From assembly GCA_017397765.1 (NCBI GenBank), contig JAFQIB010000003.1, positions 1 to 64,000 of the forward strand: 64,000 bases of DNA, in the 5' to 3' direction. The notes under the pieces were generated by a model. That model was given only the letters and a program-made list of their open reading frames with translations, had not been told where the DNA came from and searched no databases. How positions within the stretch are numbered: the stretch's first letter is position 1; the number at the start of each line of letters is the position of its first letter. This document shows, piece after piece, positions 35,660-43,974 of the stretch. This stretch comes from Clostridia bacterium. Lineage in GTDB: Bacteria > Bacillota > Clostridia > Christensenellales > Aristaeellaceae. A program made the translations under genes and the position numbers.

Positions 35660-37051
35660 TTAATCGATCGCAATCTCCACGCCCTGGGGCAGCTGCGCAG
35701 CATATTGATCCGCCTGATATGCCCTGGCAACCACCAGATCGATCCGCAGATTCTTTACCGCGTCCGTCACATCCTGCCAGCCTCGCATCGGCAGCACCCG
35801 ATCCACGCAGCGCAGAGCGGCAAGGGCTTCCCGGCGCTCCTCCAGCTTCCCGGCGTCGCCGTCATCCACCAGGGCAACAGCCAGCCAGGTGCCCCGTTCC
35901 TTGGCCCGCCGGAGCCAGGTGATCTCCTCGCCGGTGAGCAGCGGGAAGGTGCCGCTGACAAGAATCCGTCGGGTCTCCCCGTGCATGCGGCGGCGCTGAA
36001 GGGCACGCTCGAAGCGCACGTTCATCTCGGACTGCTTGACCTCCCGGGTCTTGTCGCGGGTCATGAGGGCGTAGCCAAGCTCCGCCGGGCTGATCTGCCC
36101 GGTGATCACCGCGTTCACGCCGGAAACGATGGGCATCTCCACATTGTAGCGTTCCGCCAGCTGCATCGCGGCAGGCAGGGCGTTGATGCCCTCCACCACC
36201 ATGCCCACAGCCTTGATGGCCTCCTCCAGCTGCATGCCCTGGCCGATCAGCATGCCGCAGCGGTTGTTGCGGCTGTGCTGGGAGGTGGCGGTCACGATCA
36301 GATCGCCGATACCGGCCAGCCCGTAGAAGGTCTGCTCGGAGCAGCCCATGGCCAGCCCCAGCCGGGTGATCTCCGCCATGCCGCGGGTGATGAGCAGCGC
36401 CTTGGCGTTGTCGCCGTTGCCAAGGCCCGCGGAAATACCCGCAGCCAGCGCCATGATATTCTTCATCGCGCCGCAAAGCTCCACGCCCAGCACATCAGCG
36501 TTGGTGTAGGTGCGCATGCAGGTGTTCATGAACACGTCCTGCACCGTCTCCGCCACGTCCATATCCGTACAGGCGGAAACGATGGCAGTGGGCATGTCCA
36601 GCGCCACCTCCTCGGCATGGGTCGGGCCGGAGAGGGCCACCAGCTTCACATTTTCGTGCTGACCGTCCCGGTTCATCTCGTCCCGGATGACCTCCGTCAT
36701 GGTCAGCAGCGTGTCCGGCTCAATGCCCTTGGCCACATCCACAATGATCTGCCCGTCGGGGGTAAAGGGGGCTGCCAGCGCCGCCGTGGCGCGCACGAAA
36801 ACAGACGGCACCGCAAAGAGCAGGATGTCCTTTCCCTCGCAGGCCTGCTGCATATCACTGGTAAAGGAGATCGCCTCTGAAATCGCCAGCCCCGGCAGAT
36901 TGGGATGCACGCGGGATGCAGTCAGGGAATCAACCTCCTGCTGGAATTTCGACCATACGGTCACGGCATGTCCGTTGCGCTCCAGCAATCTCGCCAGCGC
37001 AACGCCCCAGGTGCCCGCACCCAGGATGCCGATGGATTTCGTCGTACACAT
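35660..37051 (-). CDS. gpsA: Glycerol-3-phosphate dehydrogenase fused to a degenerate TagD-like domain
   Basis: 463 residues. Residues 1-335 are a normal NAD(P)H-dependent sn-glycerol-3-phosphate dehydrogenase: Rossmann loop GILGAGTWG, GPTHAEEV, the catalytic lysine in CGAMKNIMALAAG and YGLAGIGDLIVT. It makes sn-glycerol 3-phosphate for phospholipid synthesis. Residues of about 360-463 form an extra domain (RILVSGTFPLLTGEE..LRRAKERG..LAVAL, later RCVDRVLPMRGW) that closely follows CTP:glycerol-3-phosphate cytidylyltransferases (TagD), but the catalytic HxGH is replaced by TGEE and the RTxGISTT motif is absent. The start at 37051 follows AGAGGA; two longer starts have poor ribosome binding sites. 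Last gene of a four-gene minus operon. Confidence 0.88.
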   Translation of the reverse strand: MCTTKSIGILGAGTWGVALARLLERNGHAVTVWSKFQQEVDSLTASRVHPNLPGLAISEAISFTSDMQQACEGKDILLFAVPSVFVRATAALAAPFTPDGQIIVDVAKGIEPDTLLTMTEVIRDEMNRDGQHENVKLVALSGPTHAEEVALDMPTAIVSACTDMDVAETVQDVFMNTCMRTYTNADVLGVELCGAMKNIMALAAGISAGLGNGDNAKALLITRGMAEITRLGLAMGCSEQTFYGLAGIGDLIVTATSQHSRNNRCGMLIGQGMQLEEAIKAVGMVVEGINALPAAMQLAERYNVEMPIVSGVNAVITGQISPAELGYALMTRDKTREVKQSEMNVRFERALQRRRMHGETRRILVSGTFPLLTGEEITWLRRAKERGTWLAVALVDDGDAGKLEERREALAALRCVDRVLPMRGWQDVTDAVKNLRIDLVVARAYQADQYAAQLPQGVEIAID

Positions 37052-37158
37052 ATTGCTTCCTCTATGCTTCATGATCCACAGGGGGCACTTCCCCTGATGA
37101 AGGATTCTCCGGGCAGGCGCGGAAACCCTTTTTCCGCTCGCCGCAATTCCTTTGGCCC

Positions 37159-37581
37159 TCAAACCTTCTCTGCCAGCTCCGTCAGCTGCTGCCAGAAGTC
37201 CGGCTGCTCCCGCTTCAAGCGGACAAAGCGCCCCTCGCCGTTCAGGAATACATGCTCCGATTCTCCGGTCAGCACCGTCACCGGCGCCTCCCCGCCCAGC
37301 CGGAGCATCTCATAGGCCATCACCAGGGTCACGCCGTTGAAGGCCTTCACCCGGACATTGATCTGCACCTGATCGTCAAAGGTGGTGGGCGCGATGTACT
37401 TCACATTCAGCGCCGTCACCGGGGACAGCACGCCGGAGGCTTCCATCCGGGCATAGGGCCAGCCCAGCTGGGCCATATAGTCCACCCGGGCCTCCTCCAT
37501 CATCCGGATATAGTTGGAGTGATGGGTCACACCCATGCGGTCCGTTTCATAATAATGCACGCGATGGATATAGGGCTTCAT
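37159..37581 (-). CDS. YbgC/4-hydroxybenzoyl-CoA-type acyl-CoA thioesterase (hotdog fold)
   Basis: 140 residues. The hotdog active-site helix is visible as YYETDRMGVTHHSNYIRMMEEAR (residues 9-31), with the catalytic aspartate at ETD and the conserved histidine and asparagine. The remaining strands (NVKYIAPTTFDDQVQINVRV) are typical. It hydrolyses an acyl-CoA or acyl-ACP thioester; the acyl group is unknown. It lies 12 bp after the TauE-like gene and 107 bp before gpsA, which suggests a lipid-related operon. Confidence 0.85.
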   Translation of the reverse strand: MKPYIHRVHYYETDRMGVTHHSNYIRMMEEARVDYMAQLGWPYARMEASGVLSPVTALNVKYIAPTTFDDQVQINVRVKAFNGVTLVMAYEMLRLGGEAPVTVLTGESEHVFLNGEGRFVRLKREQPDFWQQLTELAEKV

Positions 37582-37593
37582 CGGCTCCCCTCC

Positions 37594-38316
37594 TCAAAGA
37601 TTCGTCAGCAGCAACGCCGCGCCGGAGAACATCAGCAGCACATTCACAACCGTCTTCATCAGGCGGACGTTCATCCTGCCGCTGAACTTCATGCCCAGGA
37701 ACAGGCCCACGCCCATGAAGGGCAGCAGGATCACCGTGTTGGTCAGCGTTGCCGCCGTCAGCAGCCCGGTCAGGGCATAGGCGACCGCGCGGAAGAGATT
37801 CTCCGCCGCAAAGATCATGCACATGCAGCCCTTGAAGGTCTCATCATCCTTCGTCACCCGGGCAAAATAGGCCGCCAGCAGCGCGCCCACGCTGAACATA
37901 CCGCACATGATGCCCGCCGCAACGCCCAGCACCGTCAGCAGCACAGGGCTGGCTGCCTTCTGCACCGCCTGCCGCTCCCGCCAGAAGGCCTCAATCCCCA
38001 GCAGGATGAGCACCACGCCGAAGATGAGCTTCATGGCCGTCACATCCACGCTGGCCAGCAGCGTCACGCCCAGCACATCGCCTGCCAGCACCATCAGCAG
38101 GGGCGGCAGGGCCAGCTTCCAGTCAATGGCGCGGCGATGGGCAATCGCCAGCGTCAGGTTGGTGGGCACGCACAGCAGCAGCTCCACCGGCGTCAGCTCC
38201 GCATTCGTGCGGGAAAACGCCATCACACCCGTCACCACCAGCGTATTGCCAAAGCCCGCAACGCCCTTGACAAAATATCCGACGAGCACAGCCAGCATCC
38301 ATAAAATCATCTGCAT
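37594..38316 (-). CDS. TauE/SafE-family membrane exporter
   Basis: 240 residues with about seven or eight membrane helices in two similar halves, beginning WMLAVLVGYFVKGVAGFGNTLV, the typical TauE/SafE entry (GxxGFG). The family exports sulfite, sulfoacetate or related organic anions; the substrate is unknown here. The ATG abuts the stop of the preceding GNAT gene exactly. Confidence 0.85.
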   Translation of the reverse strand: MQMILWMLAVLVGYFVKGVAGFGNTLVVTGVMAFSRTNAELTPVELLLCVPTNLTLAIAHRRAIDWKLALPPLLMVLAGDVLGVTLLASVDVTAMKLIFGVVLILLGIEAFWRERQAVQKAASPVLLTVLGVAAGIMCGMFSVGALLAAYFARVTKDDETFKGCMCMIFAAENLFRAVAYALTGLLTAATLTNTVILLPFMGVGLFLGMKFSGRMNVRLMKTVVNVLLMFSGAALLLTNL

Positions 38317-39099
38317 TTACCTTTCCAGATCGTAGTACATCGCTTCATCGCTGGCCCGGTAGCCCAGGGCCGTATACAGCTTCCGCCCCGCCTCGGTGGC
38401 GTCCAGGGTGATCTCCGTCACGCCGCGCCGCTGCGCTTCATCATGCAGCGCCAGGATCAGCTGTCGGGCCAGGCCCTGCCGCCGGTAGCCCGCTGCGGTA
38501 TAGACGTTCATGAGGTGGGCACGCTTTCCCGTCGGGTGTCCCAGGGTGGGGATACAGGTCCTGTAGCACAGCGTCGCGCAGGCAACAGGGATCTCTCCGT
38601 CCATAGCCAGCAGCGTCGTTTGGTCGGCGGTACGGAGAAATTCCCGGGTTGCAGCGACAAAGGCGGCAGGGAATTCATGCTTCCAGGGAAGGCCGCCCAC
38701 CGCCCGCAGACAATCCATGCGGATACGGACAGCAGCGTCCTCCTTGTCCGCGTCCGCCCTGCAGATCACAGGCGGACGATCCTCCGTCAGCTCCACCCAG
38801 GCATCAAAGTACTGCTCCTGAAAACAGACAGCCGCCATGATCTCCTCGGCCGTGAAGGCCATGCCCGCCGGAGCCAGCACCCACTTATCCTCCACGTCGT
38901 CCCGCCGGTGGATGACGGCGATGCGCCGCCCGGTAAAAACCTCCAGCGGCTCGGCCACCCCCAGCACATACACGTCCTGCCAGGCGCCGTCGGGCGCCAG
39001 TACGCCCTGCACCTCGCCGTAATTGACGGGATAAACCATTTCCGGATGCCGGGGATGACAGCTGCCCAGGGGACGGTCGATGACAGCGGTGATCAGCAT
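38317..39099 (-). CDS. Fusion of a pyrophosphatase-like domain with a GNAT acetyltransferase
   Basis: 260 residues. Residues 1-105 resemble the short inorganic-pyrophosphatase-like proteins of Clostridia (AVIDRPLGSCHPRHPEMVYP, PDGAWQDVYVLG, HRRDDVEDKWVLAP). Residues 120-258 are a GNAT domain with motif A NVYTAAGYRRQGLARQLI and the closing KLYTALGYRASDEAMYYDL. Whether the first domain hydrolyses pyrophosphate is unclear. It is the first gene of the minus operon leading to TauE, thioesterase and gpsA. GGAGG lies upstream. Confidence 0.75.
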   Translation of the reverse strand: MLITAVIDRPLGSCHPRHPEMVYPVNYGEVQGVLAPDGAWQDVYVLGVAEPLEVFTGRRIAVIHRRDDVEDKWVLAPAGMAFTAEEIMAAVCFQEQYFDAWVELTEDRPPVICRADADKEDAAVRIRMDCLRAVGGLPWKHEFPAAFVAATREFLRTADQTTLLAMDGEIPVACATLCYRTCIPTLGHPTGKRAHLMNVYTAAGYRRQGLARQLILALHDEAQRRGVTEITLDATEAGRKLYTALGYRASDEAMYYDLER

Positions 39100-39235
39100 G
39101 GGGCGCCTCCTTCTGCGCGTGGTCTGTCCCGGCGCGGCAGCCTCCGGGCACTGCTTACATCATACCACCCCAGGCCCGGGTTTGCAACTCCTTCCACGCT
39201 GCGGGCTGCCAATAGACGGAAAACACCGGAAATAC

Positions 39236-39264
39236 TTGCGTTCCTGTCGGCAATATGGTATATT
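39236..39264 (+). promoter_or_regulatory. Promoter of lysA
   Basis: TTGCGT (39236-39241) and an extended -10 TGGTATATT (TATATT 39259-39264) with 17-bp spacing. Confidence 0.6.
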
Positions 39265-39321
39265 GACCGGGATATTTCAACAAAAAAAGCCGGAGCAATC
39301 CAAGAAAGGGACGCAAAGCCC

Positions 39322-40590
<1,269 letters not shown>

Positions 40591-40600
40591 AGTGTTGTTC

Positions 40601-40626
40601 TGCGCCCGGATGTTTTTCCGGGCGCT
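40601..40626 (+). terminator. lysA terminator hairpin, left copy of a 26-bp duplication
   Basis: A perfect 9-bp stem GCGCCCGGA / TCCGGGCGC, loop TGTTTT, 11 bp after the lysA stop, followed by element copy D. Identical to 40873-40898. Confidence 0.8.
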
Positions 40627-40872
40627 CAGCGTGTCGAAAAAGTGCTTTAGGCACTTTTTCGAGGATTTGCACTCGCGCACTGGTCGAGCCATAAATGGCT
40701 CTCCCGGCCGTTTGCTCGTGTAAGGAAGCGATTTTGCAAGCAAAATCGCGCGAAAATCGCCGCACAGGGGCTTCGCCCCGTTTAACCGCCCCGAAGGGGC
40801 TCGCCGATTTTCGATCTAAAGTCGGAGGACTTGCGAGTCCTCCGACACCACCCATGGTTTTTTGACAGTCTG
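40627..40872 (+). mobile_element. Hairpin-rich MITE-like element, copy D (short form, 246 bp)
   Basis: Runs from CAGCGTGTCG to TTGACAGTCTG between the two copies of the lysA terminator. It is nearly identical to copy B in its first half. Its last stem is GGAGGACT/AGTCCTCC, while copies A and B have GGGCT/AGCCC at the same place, a paired change. Confidence 0.8.
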
Positions 40873-40898
40873 TGCGCCCGGATGTTTTTCCGGGCGCT
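40873..40898 (+). terminator. lysA terminator hairpin, right copy of the 26-bp duplication
   Basis: Exact repeat of 40601-40626, followed by GTTTTCAC, so the T-rich tail stayed with this copy. lysA transcripts would pass through element D before ending here. Confidence 0.8.
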
Positions 40899-40906
40899 GT
40901 TTTCAC

Positions 40907-40922
40907 AAATGTCCGAACATTT
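40907..40922. promoter_or_regulatory. Inverted repeat upstream of the methyltransferase promoter (candidate operator)
   Basis: AAATGT and ACATTT separated by CCGA, within a longer imperfect CACAAA...TTTGTG symmetry, 14 bp before the -35 box. Confidence 0.3.
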
Positions 40923-40936
40923 TTGTGTTTTTGTCC

Positions 40937-40965
40937 TTGACAGTTCGTTTTCACTGTGATACAAT
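40937..40965 (+). promoter_or_regulatory. Promoter of the leader peptide-methyltransferase transcript
   Basis: Perfect TTGACA (40937-40942), 17-bp spacer, TACAAT (40960-40965). Confidence 0.75.
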
Positions 40966-40996
40966 TGCCCCATTCTTACCGGAAGGAGGGTCCCCC

Positions 40997-41098
40997 ATGA
41001 AGGCTTACGCATTTGCCGTCAATAATAACGTGCTGCGTGCTGTCGTCGTCAATTGGCGAGATGGCAGGCTTTCATTGCGGTACCCTTCTTTGGGGTGA
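40997..41098 (+). CDS. Possible 33-residue leader peptide before a methyltransferase gene
   Basis: A short frame with its own GGAAGGAGGG ribosome binding site 7-8 nt before the ATG, ending in TGA 23 bp before a strong terminator hairpin. The peptide starts MKAYAFAVNNNVLRAVVVNW and ends SLRYPSLG. The order promoter, short peptide, terminator, gene is that of transcription-attenuation leaders. No codon run points to a particular amino acid, and the peptide matches no leader I know. Confidence 0.45.
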   Translation: MKAYAFAVNNNVLRAVVVNWRDGRLSLRYPSLG

Positions 41099-41121
41099 TT
41101 CTCCACAGCAGCGCGGAGCAG

Positions 41122-41169
41122 AAGCAGTGCAGGCTTGCCTTATCCGGCATCAGCCTGCACTGCTTTTTT
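41122..41169 (+). terminator. Strong intrinsic terminator/attenuator upstream of the methyltransferase gene
   Basis: A perfect 14-bp stem AAGCAGTGCAGGCT / AGCCTGCACTGCTT with a smaller TGCC/GGCA stem inside the loop, followed by TTTTTT. It lies between the short leader frame and the methyltransferase ribosome binding site. Confidence 0.8.
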
Positions 41170-41202
41170 CATTTCTACGAACAAGAAAAGGAGGACAAAA
41201 AC

Positions 41203-42006
41203 ATGTGCGAGAACCGAAATCCCACCCCTTACCTGCAAGCCTACTACGAAACCCACGACGAGGACGGCCGACTGCTGAGCCGCTGCGGACAAATCGAGTT
41301 TCTGACCACCATGCGCTACATTGAGAAGTATCTGCGGCCCGGCATGCGCATCCTGGAGATCGGCGCGGCCACCGGGCGCTACAGCCACACCCTCGCCCGC
41401 ATGGGCTATCAGGTGGACGCCATTGAATTGCTGGCGCACAACATCGACATTTTCCGGCAGAACACCCAGCCCGGCGAGCACATCACCATCACCCAGGGCA
41501 ACGCCATTGACTTGTCCGCCTTTCCGTCGGAGACCTACGACATGACGCTGCTGCTGGGCCCGATGTACCACCTTTTCACTACAGAAGAGCAGCACCAGGC
41601 GCTGTCCGAGGCGCTGCGGGTGACCAAGCCCGGCGGACTGCTCTTCACGGCCTACTGCAACAATGAGGCCACCATCTACAATTTCTGCTTCATGCGTGGC
41701 TACCTGATGGACCCCCACTTCTTCCCGCTGATCGACAAGGAGACCTTCAAGTGCCATTCCAACCCGGAGGATCGCTTCGTGCTGCACCGTCCGGAGGAGA
41801 TCGACGCGCTGATGGCGGATCTGCCCGCTGAGCGGATCCACTTCATCGGCACGGACATGATGACCCAGTACATCAAGGACACCATCGAGCAGATGAGCGA
41901 GGAAATGTACCGGTACTACCTGCAGTACCATTTCCTGATCTGCGAGCGGCCGGACATGACCGGCATCACCAATCATTATCTGGATATTTCCCTGAAGCGC
42001 GCATAA
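41203..42006 (+). CDS. Class I SAM-dependent methyltransferase
   Basis: 267 residues. Motif I is RILEIGAATGRYSHTLARMG (about residues 47-66), followed by the acidic VDAIEL loop, GNAIDLSAF and the motif IV-like YDMTLLLGPMYHL. The start at 41203 follows AAAAGGAGGA; the longer frame crosses the terminator and is not credible. The methyl acceptor is unknown; homologues are often vaguely annotated as SAM methyltransferases. Expression is probably controlled by the leader and terminator just upstream. Confidence 0.85.
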   Translation: MCENRNPTPYLQAYYETHDEDGRLLSRCGQIEFLTTMRYIEKYLRPGMRILEIGAATGRYSHTLARMGYQVDAIELLAHNIDIFRQNTQPGEHITITQGNAIDLSAFPSETYDMTLLLGPMYHLFTTEEQHQALSEALRVTKPGGLLFTAYCNNEATIYNFCFMRGYLMDPHFFPLIDKETFKCHSNPEDRFVLHRPEEIDALMADLPAERIHFIGTDMMTQYIKDTIEQMSEEMYRYYLQYHFLICERPDMTGITNHYLDISLKRA

Positions 42007-42020
42007 ATCCGCCGTTTCCT

Positions 42021-42049
42021 TTGACGGCGCAGCGCCCCTGTGATATGAT
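42021..42049 (+). promoter_or_regulatory. Promoter of the RluA-type gene
   Basis: TTGACG (42021-42026) and TATGAT (42044-42049) with 17-bp spacing. Confidence 0.65.
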
Positions 42050-42077
42050 GAAGACATCCCTTTTGCCGGAGGTAAGT

Positions 42078-42896
42078 ATGGAGATCCTGTACCATGACCA
42101 CGATCTGGCCGTCATCCTCAAGCCCGTCGGGCTGGATTCCGAATCCGCCGTCCCTGCCGCCATCATCAGCGCGCTGGGCGGCGAGGCGTATCCCGTGCAT
42201 CGCCTTGATCTGAATGTGGGCGGCGTGATGGTCTATGCCCGCACGAAGCCCGCTGCCGCAGCACTCTCCCGCTGTATCCAGGAGGGCACGATGGAGAAGG
42301 AGTATGTCGCCCTCGTCCACGGTATGCCGGAGGAGGAAGGCGACTGGACGGATCTGCTGTTCAAGGATGCGCGCCGGAACAAGGTGTTCGTCGTGGATCG
42401 GGAACGCAAGGGGGTGAAGAAGGCCCGCTTGACCTATCATCGCCTGACGGATTCAAATCCCGCGCTGGTGCGCATCCGCCTGTACACCGGGCGCAGCCAT
42501 CAGATCCGCGTGCAGTTCGCCAGCCGGAAATTCCCCCTGGTGGGCGATCACAAGTACGGCTCCCGGGATGAGCAAACCGCCCCGATGCTGTTCTCCTGCT
42601 GCCTGACCTTCCCGTGGAAGGGGCAAACACTGCACTTTGAGCAGCTGCCGGACTGGGCTATGCTGCCTGCTGAACGGCTGGCACGCATCACTGCCATGGA
42701 GGCGGCCTTTGACCGGGCCAGGACGAGCCCTACAGAAGAGGACATGCGCGGCCTCACCGCCTACATGGATTCCGGCGACTGGCTGAAGGATTACGAGGCC
42801 GACGAGCAGGGGCGCATTCCGCGCGATACCAAGCGCGGCGTACTCAGCCAGGACGGCCTGTACAACCTTGTGACCGATTGGGAGGCGTCCAGATGA
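42078..42896 (+). CDS. RluA-family pseudouridine synthase with DUF4298-like C-terminal extension
   Basis: 272 residues. The catalytic aspartate is Asp44 in VHRLDLNVGGVMVYART, with the usual RluA strands LVRIRLYTGRSHQIRVQFAS and PLVGDHKYG. It isomerises uridine in rRNA or tRNA. Residues of about 215-272 form an extra acidic tail (YMDSGDWLKDYEADEQGRIP, then RGVLSQDGLYNLV) that I recognise as DUF4298-like, a small domain usually found alone. The ATG at 42078 follows CGGAGG. It overlaps the next gene by 4 bp. Confidence 0.82.
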   Translation: MEILYHDHDLAVILKPVGLDSESAVPAAIISALGGEAYPVHRLDLNVGGVMVYARTKPAAAALSRCIQEGTMEKEYVALVHGMPEEEGDWTDLLFKDARRNKVFVVDRERKGVKKARLTYHRLTDSNPALVRIRLYTGRSHQIRVQFASRKFPLVGDHKYGSRDEQTAPMLFSCCLTFPWKGQTLHFEQLPDWAMLPAERLARITAMEAAFDRARTSPTEEDMRGLTAYMDSGDWLKDYEADEQGRIPRDTKRGVLSQDGLYNLVTDWEASR

Positions 42897-43870
42897 AGCA
42901 TGTGATTCACATTTTCGGTGCGTCCGGCTCCGGCACAACCACGTTGGGCCGGGCGCTAGCCGCCGACATGGGCCTTGTCCATATGGACACCGATGACTAT
43001 TATTGGCTGCCTACCGACCCCAAATTCACGGCCAAGCGCCCCATCGACGAGCGCCTTACCCTCATGCAGGCTGATATCAACGCAGCAAAGAAGGGCGTAA
43101 TCATTTCCGGTTCACTGACTGGCTGGGGCGATCCGTTGATCCCGCAATTTACCCATGTAGTGCGCCTGACCACCCCGACAGAGGTGCGCATTGAGCGCCT
43201 GCGTCAGCGGGAGTACGCTGATTTTGGCGAGCGCATACGGGAGAGCGGCGACATGTATGTGGACTATCTGGCCTTCCTTGACTGGGCCGCCCAATACGAT
43301 ACCGGTGACGTCACCATGCGCAGCAAGGCCTGCCACGACGAATGGCAGAAGATCCTTCCCTGTCCGTTGACCGTTACCACCGGTGCCATGGAGCTGACAA
43401 CCCTCATTACGCAAGTGAAGCACGCCATTTACGGCATCCGCCCCATGACCATCGCCGACTACGACCAGCTCCATGCCCTGTGGCTTTCCACCCCCGGCAT
43501 GGGCCTGAACGACCTGGATGACAGCCGCGAGGGCATCGCCAAATTCCTGGCACGCAACCCGAATACCTGCTTCATTGCAGCGCAGGACAGCCAGCTCATC
43601 GGCGGGATCATGTGCGGCCATGACGGACGGCGGGGCTACGTCTACCACACCTGCGTCCGGGCGGACAGGCAGGGCGAGGGCATTGGCCGCGCGCTGGTGG
43701 AAGCCGCGCTGGATGCGCTCAAGGCAGAGGGCATCCACAAGGCCGCGCTGGTCGTCTTTGACCGGAACGAGAAGGGCAACGCCTTCTGGGAGAAGCTGGG
43801 CTTCATCCCCCGGGAGGATCTGGTGTATCGGAACAGAGGCCTGACAGAGCTGGTTCGCATTGATACCTGA
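42893..43870 (+). CDS. Fusion of a P-loop nucleotide kinase-like domain and a GNAT acetyltransferase
   Basis: 325 residues. Residues 1-180 have Walker A GASGSGTTTLG and a MDTDDYYW segment typical of adenylate-kinase-like small-molecule kinases. Residues 185-325 are a GNAT domain with motif A HTCVRADRQGEGIGRALVEAAL and the ending NAFWEKLGFIPRED. The start at 42893 overlaps the upstream stop (ATGA). The substrates are unknown. Tight coupling to the RluA-like gene suggests co-translation rather than a shared pathway. Confidence 0.8.
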   Translation: MKHVIHIFGASGSGTTTLGRALAADMGLVHMDTDDYYWLPTDPKFTAKRPIDERLTLMQADINAAKKGVIISGSLTGWGDPLIPQFTHVVRLTTPTEVRIERLRQREYADFGERIRESGDMYVDYLAFLDWAAQYDTGDVTMRSKACHDEWQKILPCPLTVTTGAMELTTLITQVKHAIYGIRPMTIADYDQLHALWLSTPGMGLNDLDDSREGIAKFLARNPNTCFIAAQDSQLIGGIMCGHDGRRGYVYHTCVRADRQGEGIGRALVEAALDALKAEGIHKAALVVFDRNEKGNAFWEKLGFIPREDLVYRNRGLTELVRIDT

Positions 43871-43886
43871 ACAGCACAGAAAGCAG

Positions 43887-43915
43887 TTGCCCTTTTTCCA
43901 AATTTGTGCTATGAT
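43887..43915 (+). promoter_or_regulatory. Promoter of asnS
   Basis: TTGCCC (43887-43892) and an extended -10 TGCTATGAT (TATGAT 43910-43915), 17-bp spacing. Confidence 0.55.
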
Positions 43916-43974
43916 ATAAGTCAGTCTATTCGCGGCTCGCGGCATTTTCCGCAGCCGATTGGAGGTATATTCCC

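Noticed and set aside
38443..39321. Long upstream extension of the lysA frame
   Set aside because: It runs antisense through the pyrophosphatase-GNAT gene and the lysA promoter. LysA homology begins at the ATG at 39322.
41053..41202. N-terminal extension of the methyltransferase
   Set aside because: It would translate through the 14-bp stem terminator. The ATG at 41203 has AAAAGGAGGA and starts the conserved region.
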